Shown: positions 26,387 through 34,352 of the stretch, one piece after another
How the letters are laid out: each line of letters opens with the position of its first letter
Position numbering within the stretch: the first letter of the stretch is position 1
Assembly: GCF_019977355.1 (NCBI RefSeq)
Contig: NZ_AP024655.1
Coordinates: 2,356,001-2,420,000, forward strand
Source: Arthrobacter sp. NicSoilB8
Lineage (GTDB): Bacteria > Actinomycetota > Actinomycetes > Actinomycetales > Micrococcaceae
Direction of reading: 5' to 3'
Length of the DNA stretch: 64,000 nt
The notes under the pieces: generated by a model
Databases searched by the model: none
What the model was told of the DNA's origin: nothing
What the model saw: the letters and a program-made list of their open reading frames with translations, nothing else
Program-made: the position numbers and the translations under genes

Positions 26387-27265
26387 ATGCAGCCACTGGC
26401 CGGAAAGACGGTACTGATCACTGGCGGCACCGGCGGGATCGGCAAGGCCACGGCTCTGGGTCTGGCCGCGCGGGGTGCGCGGGTAGCCATCACAGGACGT
26501 GATGCTGACCGCGCTGCCCGGGCAGCGGCGGAGATCCGCGCTGTGGCCTCGGCACCTGTCGAGGTCTTCCTCGCAGACCTCTCCTCCCAGCAGGAGGTCC
26601 GCCGCCTGGCCGCCGATGTGCTGCAAAGCCTGGACCGCCTCGACGTACTGGCCAATAACGTCGGCGGTTTCTGGAACACCCGCCGGGTCACCGTTGACGG
26701 ACTCGAGTACACCTTTGCCCTTAACCACCTCGCGCCGTTCCTGCTCACCAACCTTCTCCTGGAGCGGTTGAACGGGAGCGGACCGGCCCGTGTCGTGACG
26801 GTCTCGTCGGGCGCCCAGTCCATGGGGCGCATGGACTTCACGGATTTGCAGGCCGAACGCTCCTATTCAGGGCAGCGGGCCTACAACCAATCGAAACTGG
26901 CCAACGTCCTGTTCACTTACGCACTTGCCGCCCGGCTCCACGGCACCCGAGTCACCGCCAACGCGCTGCACCCCGGCGTGGTGGCAACGGCGTTCGGAGC
27001 CGAGGATCCGGGCCCGCTGCAGGGGTTCCTGACGCCGCTCGTCCAGCGGTGGATGAAAACTCCGGAGCAAGGTGCCCAGACATCCATCCATCTCGCCTCG
27101 GCGCCCGAACTTGAAAACGTCACGGGACAGTACTTCGCCGACAGCACACCCAAGAAATCATCAAAACGCAGTTACAGCCAGGCCGATGCTGACCGTCTTT
27201 GGCAGGTCAGCGCGGCTCTGGTCGGCCTCGAATCCGATTCAGAAAGAAGCACAAACCTTCCATGA
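26387..27265 (+). CDS. Short-chain dehydrogenase/reductase
   Basis: The 292-residue protein has the SDR cofactor loop TGGTGGIG (13-20), the NNVGG variant of the NNAG motif, and catalytic Y166-x3-K170 (AYNQSK) with an upstream SSGAQ serine. It is of the retinol-dehydrogenase-like classical type and would reduce or oxidise a carbonyl or alcohol with NAD(P)H. The ATG at 26387 begins the Rossmann fold promptly. It is co-transcribed with the quinone oxidoreductase through an ATGA overlap, which points to detoxification of reactive carbonyls or quinones under the predicted TetR-type operator. Confidence 0.88.
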   Translation: MQPLAGKTVLITGGTGGIGKATALGLAARGARVAITGRDADRAARAAAEIRAVASAPVEVFLADLSSQQEVRRLAADVLQSLDRLDVLANNVGGFWNTRRVTVDGLEYTFALNHLAPFLLTNLLLERLNGSGPARVVTVSSGAQSMGRMDFTDLQAERSYSGQRAYNQSKLANVLFTYALAARLHGTRVTANALHPGVVATAFGAEDPGPLQGFLTPLVQRWMKTPEQGAQTSIHLASAPELENVTGQYFADSTPKKSSKRSYSQADADRLWQVSAALVGLESDSERSTNLP

Positions 27266-27810
27266 CTCCACCCCGCACCCTCGTCCTCGTTGCCCACCCT
27301 GATCTGGCAGCGTCCCGGATCACCGCACACCTCACCACCGCCATCAGGGACATGGAACGCGTCACTGTCCACGACCTCTCCGCCGCTTACCCGGACCGCC
27401 GGATCGATGCCGTCCGGGAGCAGGAGTTGCTGCGCGGGCACGACACGATCGTCTGGCAGTTCCCGTGGCACTGGTACTCTGTGCCAGGGATCCTGAAAGA
27501 GTGGATGGACCGGGTGCTCACGTACGGCTTCGCTTATGGAGCGGGAGGCGACGCGCTGCATGGAAAGCGGCTCCAGCTGGTCCTGTCGACCGGAGGGCCG
27601 GAATCCTCCTACGCTCCCGGGGGCCACAACCGCTTCACCATGGACGAACTCCTGCGCCCCCTAGACGCCACCGCGCACCTGTGCGGACTGGACATGGCGG
27701 AGCCGCTCGTCCTGCACGCGGCCCCGCGGGTGGACGCCGACGAACTCGAGCGCCACGCTGCCCGGTACCGTGCACTGTTGACCCCCGCGGTGGCCGTCGC
27801 CGGACTCTAG
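27262..27810 (+). CDS. NAD(P)H:quinone oxidoreductase, KefF/MdaB flavodoxin-like
   Basis: The 182-residue protein shows the flavodoxin_2 pattern: LVLVAHPDLAASRI for the FMN phosphate loop, then QELLRGHDTIVWQFPWHWYSVPG and STGGPESSYAPGG. These enzymes use FMN for two-electron reduction of quinones or similar electrophiles. The start overlaps the SDR stop (ATGA), so the two enzymes are made together. The gene ends the operon and converges with the DUF5134 gene. Confidence 0.88.
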   Translation: MTPPRTLVLVAHPDLAASRITAHLTTAIRDMERVTVHDLSAAYPDRRIDAVREQELLRGHDTIVWQFPWHWYSVPGILKEWMDRVLTYGFAYGAGGDALHGKRLQLVLSTGGPESSYAPGGHNRFTMDELLRPLDATAHLCGLDMAEPLVLHAAPRVDADELERHAARYRALLTPAVAVAGL

Positions 27811-27840
27811 CGGCGATCCGGCGCGCTGGTCAACAGGGGC

Positions 27841-28560
27841 TCAGACGGCCCAGGCGGCGAACATGAGGGCCAGGGCGGCGGCCCCCACGACCTCTACCGC
27901 GGTGTCGGCAACGTCCCGGAAGGCGGCAGCACGGCGCCCCCGCAGACCCCCGGGGTGTGATCGGAACGCGGCAGGCACAAACCGGCCGCTGGATCCCGCC
28001 CGGACTTGCAGGATCAGCCGGAGGGCCCACAGCACACTGGCCAGGCCAAAGACCACGGCCAGCGCGGAAGCCACAGCCGGCACCAGGGCCGGCTGAACGC
28101 TCCACCCGTGGGCCGGTGCCGCCAGCGCAGCGGCTGCCGAGGCGCCGTGGTGGGGTGCCGGGACCGGGCGATCCAGCGCTGATGGAATCGCTCCGGACGG
28201 AGGGACCGGCCAGAAACCCGCTGCGGCAAGCATGAATACCATCGATGCCATGGCCGCGGCATGGTAAATAAGTTTCACGCGTCCCACCGTTGACTTATCG
28301 TCCCTGGCACGCACGCGGCGGGAAACGGCCTGGAGCATGAACCACCAGGCCCCGACGGCAAACAGGAGCACTTGCGGCAGGAGGGGCCACTGGCTCCCCG
28401 GCACAAGCATGAGAGCCATCGCCGCCGTCATGAGGGCCTGCAGCACCGAGCTGGTCCGGGCCGCCGGGCCGGGGACCGTCACGGCACGGAACGCCGCGTA
28501 CAGCGTTGCCGCCAGCAGCAGCACCGCCACTATCCAGCGCAGGGCCTCGTTCGCCATCAT
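27841..28560 (-). CDS. DUF5134-type integral membrane protein
   Basis: This 239-residue protein has about six hydrophobic segments (for example WIVAVLLLAATLYAAFRA, MAAMALMLVPGSQWPLL and VASALAVVFGLASVLWA) and scattered Met and His residues, a pattern I associate with actinobacterial DUF5134. Function is unknown; metal handling has been suggested for Met/His-rich members, but nothing here proves it. Two adjacent ATGs (28560 and 28557) are possible starts. It lies 24 bases after the second XdhC gene in the same direction and may be the last gene of the cox operon. Confidence 0.65.
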   Translation of the reverse strand: MMANEALRWIVAVLLLAATLYAAFRAVTVPGPAARTSSVLQALMTAAMALMLVPGSQWPLLPQVLLFAVGAWWFMLQAVSRRVRARDDKSTVGRVKLIYHAAAMASMVFMLAAAGFWPVPPSGAIPSALDRPVPAPHHGASAAAALAAPAHGWSVQPALVPAVASALAVVFGLASVLWALRLILQVRAGSSGRFVPAAFRSHPGGLRGRRAAAFRDVADTAVEVVGAAALALMFAAWAV

Positions 28561-28584
28561 GGCTGCACTGTCATGGCAGTTCTG

Positions 28585-29712
28585 TCACAGCTGCTCGTCG
28601 TGGTGGATCCGCTCGCCGAGTTCCCGCAAGGGGTTCGCGCTGCCGCTCCACTGCTGGGCGATGAACTCTGCGGCGATGGATACGGCCGTTTCCTCGGGGG
28701 TGCGGGCGCCCAGATCGAGGCCCACGGGGCTGTGGAGCCTGGACAGCTCGGCCTCGCTCAGCCCCGCCTCACGCAGCCGTGCCATTCTGTCCTCGTGCGT
28801 GCGCCTGGATCCCATTGCGCCGATAAAGGCCACCGGGCCGCCGCGCAGTGCAACCTCAAGGACGGGGATATCGAACTTCGGATCGTGGGTCAGGACGCAC
28901 AGCACGGTCCTGGCATCCAGCAGTCCTTGGGCAAACTGGTCGCTCAGATAGCGGTGCGGCCACGCGTTGATGACCTCGGCGGCATCGGGGAATCTCGCGG
29001 GCGTGGCGAAGACAGGGCGTGCATCGCAGACGGTCACCCGGTACCCAAGGAAGGCGCCGAGCCGTGCCAGTGCCGCGGCGAAGTCGATGGCGCCGAAGAC
29101 GATCATTCGCGGCGGCGGAGCATAGCTGGCGAAGAAGACGCGCATGCCAGTGTCGAGCCGCTCGCCGTCGACACCGTAGGTGAGGATTCCCGTCCGCCCG
29201 GCTGCGAGGAGGCCCTGGGTGTCATCGCCCACCGCGTGATTCGTCCGCTCCGAACCCAGGTCGCCCTCAAACCCTTCCGGCCTGACGATGAGGTGCCGCC
29301 CCACCCGGCTGGCATCAGGGTGTTCGATGACCGTGGCGACGCCCACCCGCCGCCCTGCGGCGATGTCCTGAGCGACGTCGTCGAGCTCGGCAAAGTGCTG
29401 CCGTGAGACAGGTTCGACGAAGATGTCGATGATCCCCCCGCAGGTCAGGCCCACCGCGTAGGCGTCGTCGTCGCTGATCCCGTAGCGCACCAGGGCGGGC
29501 CCGCCCTCGTCCTTGACCTGGCTGGCCAGCTCGTAGACGGCACCCTCAACGCAGCCGCCGGAGACGGAGCCCACGGCCTCGCCGTCGGCCGTCACCAGCA
29601 TGGCCGCTCCGGGGAGTCTGGGCGCGGATTTGAAGGTGCTCACGACAGTGGCCAGGCCCGCCGTGGCGCCTCTCCGCCAGTCCGGCAACATGGCCGCGAG
29701 GACATCGCGCAT
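28585..29712 (-). CDS. XdhC/CoxI family molybdenum-cofactor maturation protein
   Basis: The 375-residue protein has an N-terminal XdhC_CoxI domain (TVVSTFKSAPRLPGAAM, VSGGCVEGAVYE) and a C-terminal Rossmann domain (FGAIDFAAALARLGAFLGY, THDPKFDIPVLEVAL, GAMGSRRTHEDR). The family binds molybdenum cofactor and inserts its sulfurated form into xanthine-dehydrogenase-type enzymes such as CO dehydrogenase. The ATG at 29712 has GAGGAG upstream. It is one of two XdhC paralogues in this operon; the other is fused to YHS. Confidence 0.9.
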   Translation of the reverse strand: MRDVLAAMLPDWRRGATAGLATVVSTFKSAPRLPGAAMLVTADGEAVGSVSGGCVEGAVYELASQVKDEGGPALVRYGISDDDAYAVGLTCGGIIDIFVEPVSRQHFAELDDVAQDIAAGRRVGVATVIEHPDASRVGRHLIVRPEGFEGDLGSERTNHAVGDDTQGLLAAGRTGILTYGVDGERLDTGMRVFFASYAPPPRMIVFGAIDFAAALARLGAFLGYRVTVCDARPVFATPARFPDAAEVINAWPHRYLSDQFAQGLLDARTVLCVLTHDPKFDIPVLEVALRGGPVAFIGAMGSRRTHEDRMARLREAGLSEAELSRLHSPVGLDLGARTPEETAVSIAAEFIAQQWSGSANPLRELGERIHHDEQL

Positions 29713-29721
29713 CGGCGCTCC

Positions 29722-30531
29722 TCAGAGCCTTCCGCACAGGCGGAGCAACCGGAACGCCGAACGCCGGCCGGCCCAGTAGGCGATGCACGCCACCACGGCG
29801 ACGACGCCGAGGACCTTCGCCGGGTTGGACAGCTGGTCCGCCGCGATGCCCTTGGCAAGGCTCAGGGCATCCAGGCTGCCGGCCGGTGCGGCCTGCCGCC
29901 CCGCGCCGGCGGAACCCGCGCCGGCGGAACCGGCGCCGGCGGCTCCGGCTTTCGCGGGCCCGGCGGGCAGCGAAGGTGCCGCCGCCTCCGTCGGGCCTGC
30001 AGCGGAACCTACAGCAGAACCGGGAGCAGAAACCGCAGCCGACGCGGGGACCGGTTCCGGCACAGCTACCGGGGCGGCTGGAGCTCCTTCTGCCAGCATG
30101 GCCTGCAGGTTGTCGGCAAAGAGGGCCATCATTTGTTCCGTGACGCTGCCGATCACGCCCTTGCCCATGGCAGCGGCCTTTCCGGACAGCGCGAGATCCG
30201 CGCTGACGGACCCCCGTGTGGCCATGCCGGCTTCGGCCAGTACCAGGGTCACGGTCGCCTCAGCGGTGCCCTGTCCGCGGGTCTCCTGGGCCTTGCCGCC
30301 GAGGACGGCGCGGTGTTCTGCCGCATTGCGTTCGATGACGTTCAGCAAGCCCTTGTACTGCATGGTTACCGGGCCGAGCTTTACCGTCATGCCCACCTGG
30401 TAAGCGTCCTCGGAAAGTTTGTTCAGTATTTTGGCTCCGGGAAGGCATCCCGCCACCCGCTCAAAGTCCATGAGCGTGTCCCACACCCGGTCTATCGGTG
30501 CGACTACTGAGAACGTGCTGTCAATCTGCAT
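29722..30531 (-). CDS. coxG: CoxG-like SRPBCC protein with C-terminal membrane anchor
   Basis: The 269-residue protein starts with a CoxG/SRPBCC fold (FSVVAPIDRVWDTLMDFERVAGCLPG, ending near 150). An Ala/Pro/Gly-rich linker with repeated AGAGSAGAG blocks follows, then a hydrophobic helix at about 237-256 (VLGVVAVVACIAYWAG). CoxG is known to recruit CO dehydrogenase to the cytoplasmic membrane so that electrons from CO reach the respiratory chain through menaquinone. The visible linker and helix fit that tethering role. It overlaps coxE by 11 bases. Confidence 0.9.
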   Translation of the reverse strand: MQIDSTFSVVAPIDRVWDTLMDFERVAGCLPGAKILNKLSEDAYQVGMTVKLGPVTMQYKGLLNVIERNAAEHRAVLGGKAQETRGQGTAEATVTLVLAEAGMATRGSVSADLALSGKAAAMGKGVIGSVTEQMMALFADNLQAMLAEGAPAAPVAVPEPVPASAAVSAPGSAVGSAAGPTEAAAPSLPAGPAKAGAAGAGSAGAGSAGAGRQAAPAGSLDALSLAKGIAADQLSNPAKVLGVVAVVACIAYWAGRRSAFRLLRLCGRL

Positions 30532-31816
30532 AAGCTGGTCCCTTGCCTCTCGTTCGTATGTACCGCTGATCCGAAACCTGGCCGTTGCCGCGAATTGCGG
30601 CCGCCACCTCTGCCAAAGCCCTGTAGCTGTGACCGCTGACGAAGGCGTCGCAGTAGGGTAGTGCCGCCGCCATGCCGCCCACGAGGGGCTCGTACTGCGG
30701 CGCCGCCTTGCGGGGATTCACCCAGATGATCCTGTAGGCGAGCCTGCGCAGGCGGGCCATCTGGGCCGCCACCTGCTCCGGATCCTCGTCGGCCCAGCCG
30801 TCAGAAAAGATCACCACCACCGCGCCCCGCGCCAGTCCGCGGCGGCCATGCTCGTCGACAAAGCGCCGGAGGCTTTCCGCGATCCGGGTTCCGCCGGCCC
30901 AGTCCGGCGCGGAGGCAGCGGCCCGGGCCAGTGCCTCGTCGGGATCCCTCAGGGCGAGCTGCCGCGTCAGCCTGGTCAGCCGCGTGGAGAAAACGAAGGC
31001 CTCGGCCCCGGCGCCGGCCACCGCCCCCTGCAGGAGGGACACGAAGATGCGGGCGTAGGGTTCCATCGAGCCGGAAACATCGCACAGCAGCACCAGTTTG
31101 CGGCGCTGCTTGCGACGGCGGGCATACAGCAGCCGTGGAGCGTCCGAACCGGACCGCCTTGCGGCGCGGACCGTCGCCCGCACGTCCAGCCGCGCGGTGC
31201 TGTGCGCCGAGGCTCGTGTACGCCGGCTTAGGCGGAGCGGTGTGGCCAACAGCAGCGCCGCTGCCAGCCGACGCACCTGCGCGACTTCCTCGGGCGAGAG
31301 TTCGGCGAAGGATGTTTCGTGCAGGTGTTCGTCCGCGGACGCCATGGCCAGGACGGCCTCCTGCCCGGCGCGGCCGGGCTCGGTGGTGCTGTCCCGGCCC
31401 GGGGAGGCCACGTGCGGCTGCCGGTGCGTGCCGGGGGTGCTGGCAGGTGCGGTGCCACGGGCCCGGGCGTCCGGCGCTGCGGGGCGGGTCCGGGTATCAG
31501 GCCCGGGCGGCGGCACTGCCGGGCCGGCCGGGCTCCCGGGGCGGGCCGGGGCGGCGAACCCGCGGAAGACGGCTGCGAAGACGGCATCGAACAGGGGCAG
31601 TTGCTCGCGCGCGGACACGAGCACCACACGGCAGGTCCAGTACAGCTGGTCAAGCCCGGCCGGCGGAATCAGGTGGAGCGCCTCGGCAAGCCGGGCGGCC
31701 CGGTCCGGCGACGTGGTCAGGCCGGCCCTGCGGATGGCCGTGACAAACGCGGCGGACAAGGCGGCTGCCTCGACGCGCGGCGGCTGCGGCCCCGCGGCCC
31801 GGGTCTCGTCAGCCAT
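30521..31816 (-). CDS. coxE: CoxE-like von Willebrand factor A protein
   Basis: The 431-residue protein has a Pro/Ala-rich insert (about 105-175) and a C-terminal VWA domain with the metal-site motif LLCDVSGSM (DxSxS), FSDGWADED and the conserved TRLTR region. CoxE works with the CoxD ATPase to build the copper-molybdenum active site of CO dehydrogenase. The ATG at 31816 was chosen because it overlaps the coxD stop by 8 bases; a longer upstream extension would lie deep inside coxD. The end overlaps coxG. Confidence 0.9.
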   Translation of the reverse strand: MADETRAAGPQPPRVEAAALSAAFVTAIRRAGLTTSPDRAARLAEALHLIPPAGLDQLYWTCRVVLVSAREQLPLFDAVFAAVFRGFAAPARPGSPAGPAVPPPGPDTRTRPAAPDARARGTAPASTPGTHRQPHVASPGRDSTTEPGRAGQEAVLAMASADEHLHETSFAELSPEEVAQVRRLAAALLLATPLRLSRRTRASAHSTARLDVRATVRAARRSGSDAPRLLYARRRKQRRKLVLLCDVSGSMEPYARIFVSLLQGAVAGAGAEAFVFSTRLTRLTRQLALRDPDEALARAAASAPDWAGGTRIAESLRRFVDEHGRRGLARGAVVVIFSDGWADEDPEQVAAQMARLRRLAYRIIWVNPRKAAPQYEPLVGGMAAALPYCDAFVSGHSYRALAEVAAAIRGNGQVSDQRYIRTRGKGPAYAD

Positions 31817-32732
31817 CGGTGCCCTCCACAAGCCAAGCTGCCCCGCGGGAGCCGACGAGTTCGAGGTCGTCGCGGTTCTTGACGATGGATCCCCATGTTT
31901 GCTCGGCGGTCCCGGGGTCGATGTGTTCAACTCCCAGCACGGCGAGGGCGGAGACCCAGTCGATTGCCTCGGAAATGCCGGGCGGCTTGGCCAGGTCCAG
32001 GGTACGCAGCCGGGTAATGACGGCCGCTGCCTGGAGGGCCAGCGGGCCGCTGCTGGCCGGCACCCGGCGGCGCACGATTTCGGCGATCCGGGCGGGACCG
32101 GGATAGTCGATCCAGTGGTACAGGCAGCGGCGGGTGAGTGCGTCGTGGAGGTCGCGCGTCCGGTTGGACGTGAGGATCACGATCGGGGGATGGGTGGCGC
32201 GGATGGTGCCCAGCTCAGGGATGGTGACCGCGGCCTCGGCCAGCAGCTCAAAGGTGAAGGCCTCGAATTCGGCGTCTGCGCGGTCGATCTCGTCCAGAAG
32301 CAGCACGGCAGGCCGCGGCCCGGGATGCTCAAGCGCCTGCAGGAGCGGCCGCCGCAGCAGGTACTGGGGCGCGAACAGGTCGGTTTCCGTGACGGCAGCA
32401 TCGCGTACCTCGGCCAGCCGGATGCCGAGTAGCTGGCGCTGGTGGTTCCATTCGTAGAGCGCCTCACCGGCGTCGATACCCTCATAGCACTGCAGCCGGT
32501 ACAGCGGTGTGTCGAGGAGCTCGGCCAGGGCCTTCGCCGCCTCGGTCTTCCCTACTCCCGCCTCGCCCTCCAGCAGGATGGGTTGCGGCAGGCGGACGGC
32601 CAGGAACAACGCCGTCGCCAGCCCGACGTCGGCAAGGTAGTTGTTGCGGTCCAGTGCGGCCATCAGTGACGGGACGTCCGGGACCCGGCGCCGCACGTCC
32701 TCTTCCGCGCCGGCCCGCGCCGCCGTCGTCAT
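31809..32732 (-). CDS. coxD: CoxD-like MoxR AAA+ ATPase
   Basis: The 307-residue protein is a MoxR-type AAA+ ATPase: Walker A GEAGVGKT near 58-65, Walker B LLLDEIDRAD near 145, sensor TSNRTRDLHDAL, and an arginine pair after it. CoxD unfolds or remodels apo-CO dehydrogenase so that sulfur and copper can be inserted next to molybdenum. It overlaps the MocA-like gene by 4 bases and coxE by 8, forming the usual coxD-coxE pair. Confidence 0.92.
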   Translation of the reverse strand: MTTAARAGAEEDVRRRVPDVPSLMAALDRNNYLADVGLATALFLAVRLPQPILLEGEAGVGKTEAAKALAELLDTPLYRLQCYEGIDAGEALYEWNHQRQLLGIRLAEVRDAAVTETDLFAPQYLLRRPLLQALEHPGPRPAVLLLDEIDRADAEFEAFTFELLAEAAVTIPELGTIRATHPPIVILTSNRTRDLHDALTRRCLYHWIDYPGPARIAEIVRRRVPASSGPLALQAAAVITRLRTLDLAKPPGISEAIDWVSALAVLGVEHIDPGTAEQTWGSIVKNRDDLELVGSRGAAWLVEGTDG

Positions 32733-33445
32733 CTGACCCCCTGCAGCCCATCGAGGAGCCGCCGATAGTCCTCCTCGGTGTCCACGTCCAGGGGGACGGG
32801 GCCCGGCGTCCGGACCTCGACGACGTCATCAGCCCGTTGTTCGAGGAGCTTCCAGACTGCTTTGTCCCCGTGGAGAGCGGCCAGCTCCGGGATCAGCCGA
32901 CGGGCAAATGCCAGCGGGTGGCCCACGCCGTCGTCGTAGCGGCACACCGCGATGCCGGCCCGGGCAACCTGGGCAGTTTGCGCGGTGCCCGCGGCAGTGC
33001 CGGCGGCGGCAGCGGCCCCGGATCCTGCTGGCTGGAGGGCGTCGAGCACGGCCCGGACGCTTGCGGCGCTGACACCGGGCTGATCACCGAGCAACAGGAC
33101 CACGGCATCCGTGTCCGGGCGCACGGCGGCCAAGGCGGCGGCGATCGAGGACGCACACCCGTCGCCGAAGTCCGGATTGAGCACCACGTCGCAGCCGCTG
33201 GTGTCGACGGCACGCTGCACCTCGGCCGCAGCTGCGCCCAGGGCCAGTACCGTCTGGCTGAAGGCGCAGTTGTGGACGGTCGCCAGGACGGCATCCAGCA
33301 GAACCCCTGAGCCGTAGGGCAGGAGCTGCTTGGGCCGGCCAAGGCGGCGGGAGGCCCCCGCGGCGAGGATGATGCCTGCTGTCCGGGAACCGGGGCTACC
33401 GCCCGGGCGCAGGGGTTGTCGCAGGGGTTCAGGTCGCGAGGGCAT
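32729..33445 (-). CDS. mocA: MocA-like molybdenum cofactor cytidylyltransferase
   Basis: The 238-residue protein has the nucleotidyltransferase opening GIILAAGASRRLGRPKQLL, then NPDFGDGCASSI and LLLGDQPGVSA, which match MocA/MobA-like enzymes. CO dehydrogenase uses the cytosine dinucleotide form of the cofactor, so a cytidylyltransferase in this operon makes functional sense. The ATG at 33445 overlaps the XdhC-YHS gene by 17 bases. An Ala-rich insert (about 135-160) is unusual but near the surface in this fold. Distinguishing MocA from MobA by eye is not absolute. Confidence 0.83.
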   Translation of the reverse strand: MPSRPEPLRQPLRPGGSPGSRTAGIILAAGASRRLGRPKQLLPYGSGVLLDAVLATVHNCAFSQTVLALGAAAAEVQRAVDTSGCDVVLNPDFGDGCASSIAAALAAVRPDTDAVVLLLGDQPGVSAASVRAVLDALQPAGSGAAAAAGTAAGTAQTAQVARAGIAVCRYDDGVGHPLAFARRLIPELAALHGDKAVWKLLEQRADDVVEVRTPGPVPLDVDTEEDYRRLLDGLQGVR

Positions 33446-34352
33446 AGCGCTCCGGATCCTTGCGGAAGGCGGCCCTGCAACCGGGCGAGCAGAAATAGAC
33501 CTTGACCCCGTTGTAGTCCAGATGCAGGGAGGACTCGACGGCCGGGACGGACATGCCACATACCGGATCCACCGCGGTGGCCGGCACTGGCTCCGCGGCG
33601 GTGCCGGCCACGGGCGGGGCGGCGCGCCGCGCCTTGGACCGTTCCCCGACCAGCTGGGCCAGGATTGACAAAGCGATCTCTCCGGGCGTCCGGGCACCGA
33701 GCCGCAGTCCGGCCGGCGTGTAAACCCGCTGTCGCAGCTCGTCATCGACGTCGAGGGACTCCAGCACGGCGGCGCCGCGTGTCCCGCTGGCCACGAGGGC
33801 CACATAGGGGACGCCCGCGCGCAGGGCCGCCTCCAAGGCACCCTCCTCCGCCTTGCCGTGCGAGGCGACAACCAGTGCCGCGTCATCGCGGCGCGGGTCC
33901 GCGGAGTCGCCGTCCGTGAGTTCGACGTCCAGGCCGACGCCGGAGCCGAGCGTTGCGAGGGCCTGCGCCACCGGCGTCGTGCCCACCACCAGGACCCGGG
34001 GCGCCGGGATCCGCGGCTGGAGGAAAATCTCGATCGCGCCGCCGCTGAGGCACGGGTTGGAGACCTCGACGGCGCCTTCCTCGGCGGTGCGGGACGGTTC
34101 TCCGGGCAGCACCCGCAACAACAGCGGCTCCTGGGAGGCCAGAACCTGCAGGCTGTACTCGCGCACCGAGGCCTCGACGCAGTTTCCGCCCACAAAGCCC
34201 TGGATCTCCCCGGAGGGCAGCACCAAGGCCGTGTCCCCGGCGTGGGCGCTCGTGGGATGCTGGGCGCGGACCACCGTGGCGTGGACGAACGGTTCACGGC
34301 GGCCGGCGAGTTCTTCCGCCCTGGCGGCCAGGGCCTCTGCGACGGTGGGCAT
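33429..34352 (-). CDS. XdhC-type maturation protein fused to a YHS domain
   Basis: The 307-residue protein has an XdhC_CoxI domain (ALVLPSGEIQGFVGGNCVEASV), a degenerate Rossmann part (RVLVVGTTPVAQALATLG) and, after a linker, a C-terminal YHS domain at about 258-305 (DPVCGMSV, YFCSPGCRAAF, DPERY) with three Cys. XdhC proteins deliver molybdenum cofactor; YHS domains bind metals and appear in copper enzymes and transporters. The CO dehydrogenase site contains copper as well as molybdenum, so a metal-delivery role for the YHS part is an attractive inference. It shares one base with the coxL stop (TGATG). Confidence 0.88.
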   Translation of the reverse strand: MPTVAEALAARAEELAGRREPFVHATVVRAQHPTSAHAGDTALVLPSGEIQGFVGGNCVEASVREYSLQVLASQEPLLLRVLPGEPSRTAEEGAVEVSNPCLSGGAIEIFLQPRIPAPRVLVVGTTPVAQALATLGSGVGLDVELTDGDSADPRRDDAALVVASHGKAEEGALEAALRAGVPYVALVASGTRGAAVLESLDVDDELRQRVYTPAGLRLGARTPGEIALSILAQLVGERSKARRAAPPVAGTAAEPVPATAVDPVCGMSVPAVESSLHLDYNGVKVYFCSPGCRAAFRKDPERYALAT

